Counted from the stretch's first letter, positions 27,121 through 36,489 are shown. The stretch: 58,239 nucleotides of DNA from Neolewinella aquimaris (GCF_014197245.1 NZ_JACIFF010000002.1:1-58239); one strand, 5' to 3'. The notes: generated by a model from the sequence alone, not told the origin. Numbers and translations: made by a program.

Positions 27121-27260
27121 AGTGCAATAACCGAATTTGCCGGCTATTAAGTTGCTTCCACTGCACCCGCGACCCCGCCCCCGTGACGCATGTTCAAGAA
27201 ATTGCCGGCAGCCACCGAGCGATCGAAGGGTGTACCTTACGCTGACCAACCCGCTCAACT

Positions 27261-28166
27261 ATGTACCGACGCCGTTTTCTCCGCACTTCCGCCGCTCTGG
27301 CCCTGGCCGGTCCGCTACTGCCCGTACGTGGCTATAGCAATCTAACCGGTGTCTACAATACGACCGAAATCAGGGGAAACGTAGGATACTACACGAATCG
27401 CGGCGGAACCATCGCCTATTACCTACCCCCGGGCGGGGCGGTGGGGGGCGTGGTCGTCGACAGCCAGTTTCCGGAGCAGGCCCGGGATTTCTTGGAAGAG
27501 GCAGCAAGCGAAATGGCTAGCCTGGACCTGCTGATCAACACCCACCACCACGGCGACCATACCGGGGGCAACGGCGTCATCGCTCCGCTCGCAAAAGATT
27601 ACGTAGCCCACCAAAGGACCAGGGAGAATCTGGAAGCCAACGAGGCAAAGCGAACGGAGGGGGAGGCCATTCCACTCCCTACGACAACCTTCGAAAAGGA
27701 TTGGACCACGGTCCTGCCCAATGGAAAAGAAGTAGTAACGGCGCGCCACTTCGGTCCGGCACATACGGGTGGCGATGCGGTGATTCACTTCGAGAACGCG
27801 AACGTCGCCCACATGGGTGATCTCGTGTTCAACCGCCGCTTCCCCTACATCGACCCCGCCGCCGGGGGCAACATGACCAACTGGATCGACGTGATCGCAA
27901 AAGTGCGCAAGGCCTACGATCGCGACACCATTTTCGTGTTCGGCCACGCGGCGGAGAGCTACCCCGTGACCGGCGACCGGGACGATTTGCGCGCGTTCCA
28001 AGGCTACCTCGAATCGTTGCGGAAGTACGTCAAAAAGGAGAAGCGGAGTGGTACAAGTTTGGAGGCGCTTAAGGCAAAGACCGTGACCATCCCCAACGCG
28101 CCCGAATGGCGCTACGGAGAGCGGCTGCGCGACGTCAACCTTGAGGTGATGTGGACGGAAGTCTAG
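27261..28166 (+). CDS. Exported MBL-fold metallo-hydrolase
   Basis: The 301-residue protein starts with a twin-arginine-type signal (RRRFLRTSAALALAGPLL), so it is probably exported folded by Tat. The zinc-binding motif HxHxDH is at residues 95-100 (THHHGDHTGGN), followed by a His in GPAHTGGD, an Asp in HMGDLVFNRRFPY and a late His in FGHAAES. This is a complete dinuclear site. It resembles cyclase-like and beta-lactamase-like MBL proteins of unknown substrate. It is a stand-alone gene with 110 bases to uxaC and no terminator in that gap. Confidence 0.9.
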   Translation: MYRRRFLRTSAALALAGPLLPVRGYSNLTGVYNTTEIRGNVGYYTNRGGTIAYYLPPGGAVGGVVVDSQFPEQARDFLEEAASEMASLDLLINTHHHGDHTGGNGVIAPLAKDYVAHQRTRENLEANEAKRTEGEAIPLPTTTFEKDWTTVLPNGKEVVTARHFGPAHTGGDAVIHFENANVAHMGDLVFNRRFPYIDPAAGGNMTNWIDVIAKVRKAYDRDTIFVFGHAAESYPVTGDRDDLRAFQGYLESLRKYVKKEKRSGTSLEALKAKTVTIPNAPEWRYGERLRDVNLEVMWTEV

Positions 28167-28276
28167 TACCCGTGGCCAAATTCTAGGGGGATATTCGTAC
28201 CAACCATGGTCTAAAATCGGAAAAACGGAATAGCCCGGTACGGTTTGCCAATCCCGGATTGCTATATTGCCGCACT

Positions 28277-29698
28277 ATGACGCCCACCCGACTCCACAAC
28301 CCGATCGCTGCGGAGAATTTTCTGCTGCACAGCGATGCCGCCCGTGCCCTGTACCACGACTACGCGGCGGACATGCCGATCATCGACTACCACTGTCACC
28401 TTCCCCCCGCCCAGATTGCGGGCGACGAACGATTTGCCAACCTGACGGACATCTGGCTGCGTGGCGACCACTACAAATGGCGGGCAATGCGCGCCAACGG
28501 CATTGCGGAAGACGGCATTACCGGATCCGCCTCCGACCGGCAGAAGCACCGCAACTGGGCCGCTACCCTGCCCTACACCATGCGCAATCCGCTTTACCAC
28601 TGGTCGCACCTGGAACTCGACCGCTACTTCGGCGTGGATGAACTGCTGGGGCCCGACAACGCCGATCGGGTGTACGACCAGTGCACGGAACTGCTCCAGG
28701 GCCCGGAGTTTTCGGTCCGCTCCCTCATTGAGCGAATGGACGTTAAAGTTATTTGTACCACCGACGACCCCGTCGACTCGCTGGAGCACCACCGGAGCAT
28801 CCAGGCCAACCCCTTCAGTTGCCGGGTTGTGCCCGGATTCCGTCCCGACAAATCGATCCTGATCGCCGCGGCGGGCTACAACGACTACATCGACAAGCTG
28901 GCCGAAGCCGCCGACCGCGACATTACCGACTACGACGATTTACTGGAAGCCCTGCGCAACCGGATGGAGTACTTCCACGGCCTTGGTTGCCGCATTTCCG
29001 ACCACGGCCTCAACGAACTCTTCGACGTGGGGTACACCGACGGTGAGGTAAGGACCATCTTTGCCAGTGCCCGTGCCGGCCGCGGCCTCAGCGAAACGGA
29101 AGCCCGCAAATTTCAGACCGCCCTGCTCGTCGAGCTCTGTAAGGAATACGACCGCCTGGGCTGGACCCAGCAGTTTCACCTCGGTGCCCTGAGAAACAAC
29201 AACGACCGCATTCTGCGTAATCTCGGTGCCGATGCCGGCGTGGACAGCATCGGCGACTTCAGCCAGGCCCGCGGCCTCTCGCGGTTGCTCAACACCCTCG
29301 ACAACAGCGACCAGCTCGCCCAGACGGTGGTGTACAACCTCAACCCAGCCGACAATGAGGTAATGGCCACCATGGTGGGCAACTTCAACGACGGCAGCAT
29401 GGCCGGCAAGATGCAGTACGGCTCCGCCTGGTGGTTTCTCGATCAGCTCGACGGCATGGAAAAGCAGATCAACGCCCTGTCCAATATGGGACTGCTAAGC
29501 CGCTTCGTGGGTATGCTAACGGATAGCCGTTCGTTTCTTTCCTTCCCCCGCCACGAATACTTCCGCCGGCTCCTGTGCGATATGTTCGGAAGCGACATCG
29601 AGCGGGGCCTGCTGCCGGACGACCGCCCCTTCATCGGAGGCCTCATCCAGGACATCTGCTACAACAACGCGAAAAAATACTTCAATTTCCCTTCATGA
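28277..29698 (+). CDS. uxaC: Glucuronate isomerase (uronate isomerase)
   Basis: It converts glucuronate to fructuronate and galacturonate to tagaturonate. The 473-residue length fits. Signature segments are DYHCHLPP near residues 37-44 (metal-binding amidohydrolase-fold His pair), WSHLELDRYFG, and C-terminal LTDSRSFLSFPRHEYFRR. ATG 28277 is used in place of one 6 codons earlier because it is closer to the family N-terminus (TRLHNPIAAENFLL). A TATATTGC stretch at 28263-28270 may belong to the promoter but has poor -33 spacing. The stop overlaps the kdgK start by 4 bases (ATGA). Confidence 0.96.
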   Translation: MTPTRLHNPIAAENFLLHSDAARALYHDYAADMPIIDYHCHLPPAQIAGDERFANLTDIWLRGDHYKWRAMRANGIAEDGITGSASDRQKHRNWAATLPYTMRNPLYHWSHLELDRYFGVDELLGPDNADRVYDQCTELLQGPEFSVRSLIERMDVKVICTTDDPVDSLEHHRSIQANPFSCRVVPGFRPDKSILIAAAGYNDYIDKLAEAADRDITDYDDLLEALRNRMEYFHGLGCRISDHGLNELFDVGYTDGEVRTIFASARAGRGLSETEARKFQTALLVELCKEYDRLGWTQQFHLGALRNNNDRILRNLGADAGVDSIGDFSQARGLSRLLNTLDNSDQLAQTVVYNLNPADNEVMATMVGNFNDGSMAGKMQYGSAWWFLDQLDGMEKQINALSNMGLLSRFVGMLTDSRSFLSFPRHEYFRRLLCDMFGSDIERGLLPDDRPFIGGLIQDICYNNAKKYFNFPS

Positions 29699-30729
29699 AA
29701 GTTGTCACCTTTGGAGAAATCATGCTCCGCCTCACCCCACCCCATCACCTAAGATTCTCCCAGGCCGGCAGCTTCGACGTCGTCTACGGCGGAGGAGAAA
29801 GTAACGTTGCCGTCGCCCTGGCAAACTTCGGCATGGATGCCCACTTTGTTACCCGCCTGCCGAACAACGACATCGGCGATTGTGCCCTGATGGAACTGCG
29901 CAAGCGCAACGTAAACACCGACAGCATTATCCGCGGCGGTGAACGCCTCGGCATCTACTTTCTTGAGATCGGTGCCGTACAGCGCGGCAGCAAGGTAGTC
30001 TACGACCGGGCCCACTCCGGCATGGCCACCATCGAAAAGGGCATGATTGATTGGGATAAAGTCTTCGAAGGAGCCGACTGGTTCCACTGGACGGGCATCA
30101 CCCCCGCCCTCTCCCAGGGTGCCGCCGATGCGTGTCTGGAAGCCATCCAGGCCGCTAATCGCCTCGGAGTTCCCGTTTCCACTGACCTTAACTACCGTGC
30201 CAAGCTCTGGAAATACGGCAAGGACCCGATGGACGTTATGCCCGCCCTGGTCGAAGGCTGCGATGTGATCCTCGGTAACGAAGAGGATGCGGAGAAACAT
30301 TTCGGCCTGCACCCCGAAGCAGTGGACGTAACCGCCGGCGGCGAAATGGACGGCCAGGCGTACCTCCCCGTACTCAAGGAGCTGATGAAGCGCTTCCCCC
30401 GTTGCAAAATGACCATCACCACCCTGAGGGGGTCGATCAGTGCCAGCCACAACAGTTGGGCCGGTGTGCTCTACGACGGCGAAACCCTCTACGAGACCAA
30501 GACTTACCAAATTACCGACATCGTCGACCGGGTCGGTGGCGGCGACAGCTTCATGTCCGCCCTCATCTACGGCCTGCTCACCTATAAGGACGACAAACAG
30601 CGCGCCCTCGATTTTGCCGTTGGAGCCTCCTGCCTCAAGCACACCATCTACGGTGATGCTAACCTGGTGACGGTAGACGAAGTCACGAAGCTGATCGAAG
30701 GCGACGGTTCGGGCCGGGTAGCCCGCTAA
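29695..30729 (+). CDS. kdgK: 2-dehydro-3-deoxygluconokinase (PfkB family)
   Basis: It phosphorylates 2-keto-3-deoxygluconate (KDG) to KDPG with ATP. The 344-residue product starts MKVVTFGEIMLRLTPP and contains the PfkB N-terminal GGGESNVAVALANFG block near 31-45 and the C-terminal DRVGGGDSFMSALIYG block with the catalytic Asp near residue 282. Assignment as KDG kinase instead of another sugar kinase rests on the neighbouring uxaC and eda. A longer frame from 29575 lies inside uxaC and is not used. It overlaps uxaC by 4 bases and is followed by eda after 37 bases. Confidence 0.93.
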   Translation: MKVVTFGEIMLRLTPPHHLRFSQAGSFDVVYGGGESNVAVALANFGMDAHFVTRLPNNDIGDCALMELRKRNVNTDSIIRGGERLGIYFLEIGAVQRGSKVVYDRAHSGMATIEKGMIDWDKVFEGADWFHWTGITPALSQGAADACLEAIQAANRLGVPVSTDLNYRAKLWKYGKDPMDVMPALVEGCDVILGNEEDAEKHFGLHPEAVDVTAGGEMDGQAYLPVLKELMKRFPRCKMTITTLRGSISASHNSWAGVLYDGETLYETKTYQITDIVDRVGGGDSFMSALIYGLLTYKDDKQRALDFAVGASCLKHTIYGDANLVTVDEVTKLIEGDGSGRVAR

Positions 30730-30766
30730 GTCAATCCTAATCTAACAACAAACGATATACCTATCT

Positions 30767-31435
30767 ATGGCTAAGCACTCTCGCCTACACGCGCTTTCCG
30801 TCATCCACGATCAAGGGGTGATGCCACTATTTTACCACCAAGATGCCGAGCTGGGCAAACAGGTCCTTAAGGCTTGTTACGACGCCGGCGGCCGCCTCCT
30901 TGAATTCACCAACCGGGGGGACTTTGCCCACGAGGTGTTCCGTGAACTCAACCTCTACGCCCGCACTGAGTTGCCCGATATGGTCATGGGCGTCGGTTCG
31001 GTAAACGATGCTCCAACCGCGGCACTGTTCCTACAGTTGGGAGCGAGTTTCATCGTATCGGCCTCCCTGCGGGAGGACGTCGCCCTGGTCTGCAACCGCC
31101 GCAAGGTGGCCTACCTGCCGGGCTGCGCCTCGCTTTCCGAGATCGGCCGGGCCGAGGAACTTGGTTGCGAGATCGTCAAACTGTTCCCGGGCAGCGTCTA
31201 CGGCCCCGAGTTCATCAAGGCCATTCGTGGTCCCCAACCCTGGACGAGCATCATGCCCACCGGCGGAGTGACGACCGAACTGCACAACCTTAAGGGGTGG
31301 TTCAGCGCAGGTGCGGTTTGCTGCGGACTCGGCTCCCAACTGATCGGTAATAATGTGCTCGTAGACCGGGATTTTGCCGGACTGACCGATCAACTCCGCG
31401 AAGCAATCGAAACGGCCAAAACACTGCGACAGTGA
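30767..31435 (+). CDS. eda: KHG/KDPG aldolase
   Basis: It cleaves KDPG to pyruvate and glyceraldehyde-3-phosphate, the last step of hexuronate and Entner-Doudoroff catabolism. The 222 residues include the Bacteroidota-type LLEFTNRGDFAHEVF segment with Glu46, PGCASLSEIGRA near 118-128, and the Schiff-base lysine Lys138 in CEIVKLFPGS. The stop codon overlaps the GTG start of the transporter subunit gene (GTGA), which supports one operon. Confidence 0.95.
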   Translation: MAKHSRLHALSVIHDQGVMPLFYHQDAELGKQVLKACYDAGGRLLEFTNRGDFAHEVFRELNLYARTELPDMVMGVGSVNDAPTAALFLQLGASFIVSASLREDVALVCNRRKVAYLPGCASLSEIGRAEELGCEIVKLFPGSVYGPEFIKAIRGPQPWTSIMPTGGVTTELHNLKGWFSAGAVCCGLGSQLIGNNVLVDRDFAGLTDQLREAIETAKTLRQ

Positions 31436-32415
31436 CCCGTTTTCTACTATTACTTATACTGGCCGGGGTGGCCGGTGCGTGTACCGCGGATCAGCAGACG
31501 AGCGTTCTGCGACTGTCCCACGGGCTCGATACCGGCCACCCGGTTCACCTCGGAATGGTCTACATGGCCGAGCGGCTCGCCGAGAAATCCGACGGTGAAC
31601 TGACCATCTCGATCTACCCCAACCAGCAACTGGGCACCGAACGCCAGTCGCTCGAACTGCTGCAGATCGGCAGCCTGTCGATGACCAAGGTGTCGGCGGC
31701 GGTTCTGGAGAACTTCTCTCCGGAGGCCACCGTCCTTTCCCTCCCCTACCTCTTCCGCAGCCGGCAGCACGTTTATGACTTCGAGGACAGTGAACTAGGA
31801 CGGGAGATCCTCACCAGCAGCGAACCCTTCCGCCTGCGCGGGCTGGTTTACTTCGATGCGGGTCAGCGTTCCTTCTATACCAAAGACCGTCCGGTACGCG
31901 TGCCCGGTGACCTGCAGGGCCAGAAGATCCGGGTACAACAGAGTGCTACGGCGATCGAGATGGTAAAGGCGCTGGGCGGCTCTCCTACCCCAATCTCCTA
32001 CGGCGAACTCTATACCGCGCTCCAGCAAGGTGTGGTTGACGGCGCGGAGAACAACCCCCCCAGCTTCTACACGAGCCGCCACTACGAAGTATGTAAGTTC
32101 TACACTCTCGACGAGCACACGGCGGTGCCCGACGTCCTCATCATCGGCACCGAAGCCTGGAGTCGCCTGAATCCCGAACAGCAGGGCTGGCTGCAGGAGG
32201 CGGCCGACGAAGCCGTAGTCTACCAACGCAAGCTCTGGCAGGAGGCCGAACAGGAAGCCCTCGACGCGGTCCAGGCTGCCGGAGTCGAGATCATCCGGCC
32301 GGACAAGGGTCCCTTCATCGAACAGACTGCCCCCATTCTCGACACTTACCGCGATCAACCCCAAATCTATTCGCTCATCGAGCGCATCATCGCAATGGCC
32401 CCCAATGAAGAATAA
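31432..32415 (+). CDS. dctP: TRAP transporter solute-binding lipoprotein (DctP)
   Basis: The extracytoplasmic binding protein of a tripartite ATP-independent transporter. The 327-residue product has a lipoprotein signal (GVAGAC, Cys17), so it is anchored, not free in the periplasm. The DctP fold follows: LRLSHGLDTGHPVHLGMVYMAE, the IYPNQQLGTERQSLELLQIG block, QKIRVQQSATAIEMVKALG with the ligand Arg, and ELYTALQQGVVDGAENNP. Uronate binding is inferred from position with uxaC, kdgK and eda. Translation starts with GTG inside the eda stop. The 3' end overlaps dctQ by 11 bases. Confidence 0.94.
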   Translation: MTRFLLLLILAGVAGACTADQQTSVLRLSHGLDTGHPVHLGMVYMAERLAEKSDGELTISIYPNQQLGTERQSLELLQIGSLSMTKVSAAVLENFSPEATVLSLPYLFRSRQHVYDFEDSELGREILTSSEPFRLRGLVYFDAGQRSFYTKDRPVRVPGDLQGQKIRVQQSATAIEMVKALGGSPTPISYGELYTALQQGVVDGAENNPPSFYTSRHYEVCKFYTLDEHTAVPDVLIIGTEAWSRLNPEQQGWLQEAADEAVVYQRKLWQEAEQEALDAVQAAGVEIIRPDKGPFIEQTAPILDTYRDQPQIYSLIERIIAMAPNEE

Positions 32416-32833
32416 GGTAGACCGAATCCTGGGCGGCGTCCTCGTCATCATGCTCGTCATCATGACCCTGGATGTCCTCTGGGGCGTTTTCACCCGTTAC
32501 GTCATGTCCAATCAGGCCAGCTGGTCGGAGGAGCTGGCCCGCTTCATGCTCATTTGGATCGGCATTCTGGGAGCGGCCTACGCCAGCGGACAGCGCATGC
32601 ACCTGTCCATTGACCTGCTTAAGAACAAGCCCGTACGGCTCATTGCGGCCCTGATCATCCTGTTCGCCCTCGGCGTCATGGTGGTGGGCGGCACCCGGCT
32701 GGTCATGCTGACGGCTGAGCTCGGCCAGCGTTCTCCCGCCCTCGGCATCCCCATGTCGATCATTTACGCCGTGGTGCCGATCAGCGGACTCCTCATCATC
32801 TTCTACCGCCTGCCCGATCTTAAATCTACCTGA
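32405..32833 (+). CDS. dctQ: TRAP transporter small permease (DctQ)
   Basis: The 142-residue membrane protein has four hydrophobic segments and the DctQ core SWSEELARFMLIWIGILGAAYASG with AYASGQRMHLSIDLL, typical of the small TRAP subunit that pairs with DctM. It overlaps dctP by 11 bases and dctM by one base (TGATG), so expression is tightly coupled. Confidence 0.94.
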   Translation: MKNKVDRILGGVLVIMLVIMTLDVLWGVFTRYVMSNQASWSEELARFMLIWIGILGAAYASGQRMHLSIDLLKNKPVRLIAALIILFALGVMVVGGTRLVMLTAELGQRSPALGIPMSIIYAVVPISGLLIIFYRLPDLKST

Positions 32834-34119
32834 TGGAAGTTGCCATTCTCGTTTTCTCCTTTGTCGTACTCATTGGCCTGGGAATGCCCATTGCCTGGTG
32901 TATCGGCATCAGCGCTACCATCACGATGCTGGTCAGTATACCGACCCTGCCGGCCCTCACTACGGTGGCCCAGCAGACGGCAACGGGCCTCGACAGTTTC
33001 GGATTGCTGGCGATTCCCTTTTTCATCCTCGCCGGAGAGATCATGAACCGGGGGGGCATCGCCCGTCGGCTCATCGCCTTCGCCCGTTCGCTGGTGGGCA
33101 GCCTGCCGGGTGGACTGGCGCACGTAAACATTATGGCGGCCATGCTCTTCGGTGCCATCGCCGGATCGGCCGCCGCAGCAGCTTCCGCGGTGGGCGGCAC
33201 GGTAGGTAAAGCCATGGAAAAGGAAGGCTACAGTAAGGAGTTTTCCGCCGCCGTCAACATCACTTCCTCGACCACGGGCCTCATCATTCCCCCCAGCAAC
33301 ATTCTCATCGTCTACAGTCTGGCCAGCGGCGGCGTATCCATCGCTGCCCTCTTTCTGGCAGGGTATCTGCCGGGCCTGCTGGTGGGCTTTCTACTCATGA
33401 TCGTGGCGGCCATTATGGCCAAGCGCAAGGGTTATACCACCCGGGGTACCTTTTCGGTCGGTGAGGTAGGCCGCAGCTTCATCAGTGCCCTGCCGAGTCT
33501 GGCGCTGCTGGTAATCGTCATCGGCGGTATCGTGGCGGGCGTTTTCACGGCTACCGAGGCATCGGCGGCGGCGGTGCTCTACTGCCTGCTGCTCTCCTTC
33601 GCCTACGGTGAGGTCACCTTCTCCCAGCTACCCCAGGTATTCCTCAATGCGGTGGGTACCACGTCCATCGTGATGATCCTGATCGCTACCTCCATCTCGA
33701 TGTCGTGGATCATGGCCTTCGAAAACATTCCCCAGGACATCACCACCTTCCTGCTCGCGACCAGTGACAATCCGATCGTGATCATGATCATCATCAACCT
33801 GATCCTGCTCTTCGTCGGGGTGTTTATGGACATGACGCCGGCGGTACTCATCTTCACCCCCATTTTTCTTCCGGTGGCCGTGCAGATCGGGATCGACCCG
33901 GTGCACTTCGGCATCATCATGATCCTCAACCTCTGTATCGGGCTGTGTACCCCACCCGTTGGCTCGGTCCTCTTCATCGGGGTCGGCGTGGCGGGCACGA
34001 CCATCCGCAAGGTGGTGCGCCCCCTGTTGCCGTTCTTCGTAGCCATGCTGCTTGCGCTCCTGATCGTTACCCTGGTTCCCGGTCTCAGTACCTGGCTACC
34101 CGCACAGTTCGGCTTTTAG
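32833..34119 (+). CDS. dctM: TRAP transporter large permease (DctM)
   Basis: The ion-coupled translocation subunit, 428 residues with about twelve hydrophobic segments. Family motifs include FFILAGEIMNRGGIARRLIAFARSLVG near 60-86, the AGSAAAAASAVGGTV loop, NITSSTTGLIIPPSN and the PPVGSVLFIGVGVAG loop near the C-terminus. It is the last gene of the uronate operon; the 72 bases after it, before the convergent SDR gene, hold no obvious terminator. Confidence 0.95.
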   Translation: MEVAILVFSFVVLIGLGMPIAWCIGISATITMLVSIPTLPALTTVAQQTATGLDSFGLLAIPFFILAGEIMNRGGIARRLIAFARSLVGSLPGGLAHVNIMAAMLFGAIAGSAAAAASAVGGTVGKAMEKEGYSKEFSAAVNITSSTTGLIIPPSNILIVYSLASGGVSIAALFLAGYLPGLLVGFLLMIVAAIMAKRKGYTTRGTFSVGEVGRSFISALPSLALLVIVIGGIVAGVFTATEASAAAVLYCLLLSFAYGEVTFSQLPQVFLNAVGTTSIVMILIATSISMSWIMAFENIPQDITTFLLATSDNPIVIMIIINLILLFVGVFMDMTPAVLIFTPIFLPVAVQIGIDPVHFGIIMILNLCIGLCTPPVGSVLFIGVGVAGTTIRKVVRPLLPFFVAMLLALLIVTLVPGLSTWLPAQFGF

Positions 34120-34191
34120 GGCGGGCATGCGGGTGCAAGGAAATTGACTAAGCGCAAGGTGTGTTTGGAAGACCCGTCGTAGCAGTTCAGC

Positions 34192-34884
34192 TTACCACGG
34201 CAGCGGCGCTCCGTCGCGGAAGAAACCACCCGTCGGCCCGTCGTCGTCAATTTCCGCCGCCCACACGATGCTGGCTGCCCCCTGGGCTACGGTGCGGGGT
34301 GCATCGGGGCCTCCCATATCCGTTTGCACCCATCCGGGACATACGGCGTTAACCAGTATTTTTTCCTCGGCCACGTCGGCGGCCAGTTTAACGGTGAGCA
34401 TATTCAGGGCGGCCTTAGTGACGGCATAGGCGGGAGTGCCCGGCCAACTGTCGGCGATGGTGCCGCTCGCGCTGGAAACATTTACGATACGCCCGCCTCC
34501 ACCCTTACGCAGCAGGGGGTACAGGGCCTTGGACAGTCGCCACGGACCGAGCGTATTCACCTGCCAGGCTTCGTTGACGATGCTAAAGTCGGCGGTGAGC
34601 GTAGTCTGGTGGCGGTCGTAGTGAATGCCCGCATTATTGATCAGTACGTCGATCACGGGATGCCGCTCCCGCAGAAACTGGGCAAACTCACCGATGCTCT
34701 GGCCGTCCGCTACGTCCAGTTGGTGATAGGCGACATCCATGCCCTGCCCCTGTAGCTCCCGGGCGATGCCGGCTCCACTTTCGGTACGGCTGGTGAGTAG
34801 TACCCGATATCCCAGTTTGGCGAGTTGGCGCACGACCTCCAGACCCAGTCCGCGGTTGGCGCCCGTTACTACGGCTATTTTCAT
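34192..34884 (-). CDS. SDR family NAD(P)-dependent oxidoreductase
   Basis: A 230-residue classical short-chain dehydrogenase. The cofactor loop TGANRGLG is at residues 7-14, the structural NNAG at 83-86, Ser near 138 in VNVSSASG, and the active pair Tyr153/Lys157 in PAYAVTK. The Arg after the Gly loop suggests NADPH preference. The substrate cannot be told from sequence. It is convergent to the TRAP operon and divergent from the OsmC gene (66 bases), so a role in uronate metabolism is not indicated. Confidence 0.93.
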   Translation of the reverse strand: MKIAVVTGANRGLGLEVVRQLAKLGYRVLLTSRTESGAGIARELQGQGMDVAYHQLDVADGQSIGEFAQFLRERHPVIDVLINNAGIHYDRHQTTLTADFSIVNEAWQVNTLGPWRLSKALYPLLRKGGGGRIVNVSSASGTIADSWPGTPAYAVTKAALNMLTVKLAADVAEEKILVNAVCPGWVQTDMGGPDAPRTVAQGAASIVWAAEIDDDGPTGGFFRDGAPLPW

Positions 34885-34950
34885 GGGGGTAAGTTAACCG
34901 CTCCGAACAAATCCGACCCATCTCCGGTAAGCAGCAGTAAAACAAATCAC

Positions 34951-35361
34951 ATGAAACGTACTGCAATCGCCGTTTGGAAAGGATCCGGAAAGGACGGAAA
35001 CGGCAACCTCACCACCAAGAGCGGAGTGCTCGAGAACACCGCCTATTCCTACAAAAGCCGCTTCGAAGACGGCAAAGGAACCAACCCGGAAGAATTGATC
35101 GCCGCCGCCCACTCCGGCTGCTTCACCATGGCCCTCACTTTTAAGCTCGATGAAGCGGGCTACACCGCCACCGAACTCCACACCGACTGTGCCATCGACT
35201 TCCAGAATCAGACGATCGTCGAAAGCCACCTTAAGGTAAAGGCACGCGTCGACGGCATCGAAAAGGATGAATTCGATATGATCATCAACGACGCCAAGGA
35301 AAATTGCCCGATCTCAAAGGTGCTCGACACCAACATCACCCTCGAATACACGCTGAACTAA
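34951..35361 (+). CDS. OsmC family peroxiredoxin-like protein
   Basis: A 136-residue OsmC/Ohr-fold protein, likely reducing organic hydroperoxides. The two redox cysteines are Cys57 (AAHSGCFTMAL) and Cys119 (KENCPISKVL). The N-terminal KRTAIAVWKGSGKDGNG is characteristic of the OsmC branch. ATG 34951 is chosen; a longer frame from 34825 runs back into the divergent SDR gene and is not used. A strong intrinsic terminator follows 20 bases after the stop. Confidence 0.94.
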   Translation: MKRTAIAVWKGSGKDGNGNLTTKSGVLENTAYSYKSRFEDGKGTNPEELIAAAHSGCFTMALTFKLDEAGYTATELHTDCAIDFQNQTIVESHLKVKARVDGIEKDEFDMIINDAKENCPISKVLDTNITLEYTLN

Positions 35362-35383
35362 GCGAACCTCTCAGGTAAAGAAG

Positions 35384-35417
35384 AAAGCCCCCCGCCAAAT
35401 CTTGACGGGGGGCTTTT
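35384..35417 (+). terminator. Intrinsic terminator after the OsmC gene
   Basis: GCCCCCCG at 35387-35394 pairs with CGGGGGGC at 35406-35413, extended by A/T pairs at 35384-35386 with 35414-35416, and ends in four T on the plus side. The flanking A run on the left also gives U on the other strand, so it may stop the convergent DUF302 transcript as well. Confidence 0.88.
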
Positions 35418-35562
35418 ACATATCCCACCCCAAAGGGCGGTGGAATTTAAATAACAGTAAAGTTTGATAAACCATCAAAAGCTAAGTTTCCGACATCGCT
35501 TTGATTGAGTTTATACTACTATAGGTTTGTGCGGAAGCACTTTGTTCGAAACCACCCCCTTC

Positions 35563-36489
35563 CTACAGGCCGACTGCAGTCCGCGCAAGTGCCGAAAGTG
35601 CGTCCCGAATCGTAGCGAGTTCGGGAGTATCCTCATCGATGTCGTGACGTTCCGCGAGGTAGTAAGGATCGTTGTAGGCCACCGTGACGTTGTCGTCTCC
35701 GAGGGCATATACCAGCATTTTTTGGGGCAGATCGATCCCGACACTCCGCTCTTCCTGCAGCAGGGGGGTGCCGAGTTGCGGATTGCCGAACACGATGAGT
35801 CGCATGGCCGGAAGTTCCAGGCCGACGGAGGCTGCATTAGCCTGATGATCAAGCTCAGCGATGATGCGGAGATTAGCATTCCCCACAATCGCGGCGCGTA
35901 ATTTTGCGTACACGCTGTCTACCGATCCGCTTACCGTGATATCCATCACTCCTTCGTTCAGGCTGACGTCATTATCGGCGGCGTTCACAACATTGTCGTT
36001 GCCCACACCGGCAGCCAGTGCCCCAAGGTCGTCTCGCATATCGACCAGGGTGGACGCCGCGGATACCCCGTGCCGATTCGCCAGGTACTCGACGGTGTTG
36101 TAGGCCAGGATGACGTCGTCGTCCTCTGCTTCGTACACGAGCATTTTTTGGGGTAGGTCCAGTCCCGCCTGCGGATTGATCTGCATCAGCGGAGTGCCCA
36201 GCCGGGGATTTCCGAACAATACCGTTCGCGTAGGGCGTAAGGATTCACCTACGGATTGCGCATTGGCGGCGTGATCGACCTGGGCAACGATCGATACTGC
36301 AGTGTTGCCGTTCAGCGTCGTGATTAATTTATCGTAGAGCTCCGTAAAATCCCCTCCTTCCGCTTCTACATAATTCAGGCCCGTAACGTTTTTGGGTTCG
36401 TTGCGATTAAGGAGATCGGGCAGGTCGTCGTCGTTACACCCAAATGAAGTAATAAGGATGACGGCATATAGGAGTGTCCTTATGATCAT
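35563..36489 (-). CDS. Lipoprotein with two tandem DUF302 domains
   Basis: The 308-residue protein has a lipoprotein signal (LITSFGC, Cys18) and two copies of DUF302. Copy one (about 35-165) includes IVAQVDHAANAQSVGESLRPTRTVLFGNPRLGTPLM; copy two (about 190-303) includes the matching IIAELDHQANAASVGLELPAMRLIVFGNPQLGTPLL. In both, QVDHAANA/ELDHQANA, the FGNP-x-LGTPL turn and LPQKMLVY are conserved, so the copies arose by internal duplication. The function of DUF302 is not established; single-domain secreted forms are common. ATG 36489 gives a proper signal; a frame to 36588 runs through the ftsZ terminator and is not used. Confidence 0.9.
   Translation of the reverse strand: MIIRTLLYAVILITSFGCNDDDLPDLLNRNEPKNVTGLNYVEAEGGDFTELYDKLITTLNGNTAVSIVAQVDHAANAQSVGESLRPTRTVLFGNPRLGTPLMQINPQAGLDLPQKMLVYEAEDDDVILAYNTVEYLANRHGVSAASTLVDMRDDLGALAAGVGNDNVVNAADNDVSLNEGVMDITVSGSVDSVYAKLRAAIVGNANLRIIAELDHQANAASVGLELPAMRLIVFGNPQLGTPLLQEERSVGIDLPQKMLVYALGDDNVTVAYNDPYYLAERHDIDEDTPELATIRDALSALARTAVGL

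Noticed and set aside
34192..34884. The SDR enzyme as the missing fructuronate reductase of the uronate operon
   Set aside because: It is on the opposite strand, convergent to the operon, and the sequence has only generic SDR motifs.
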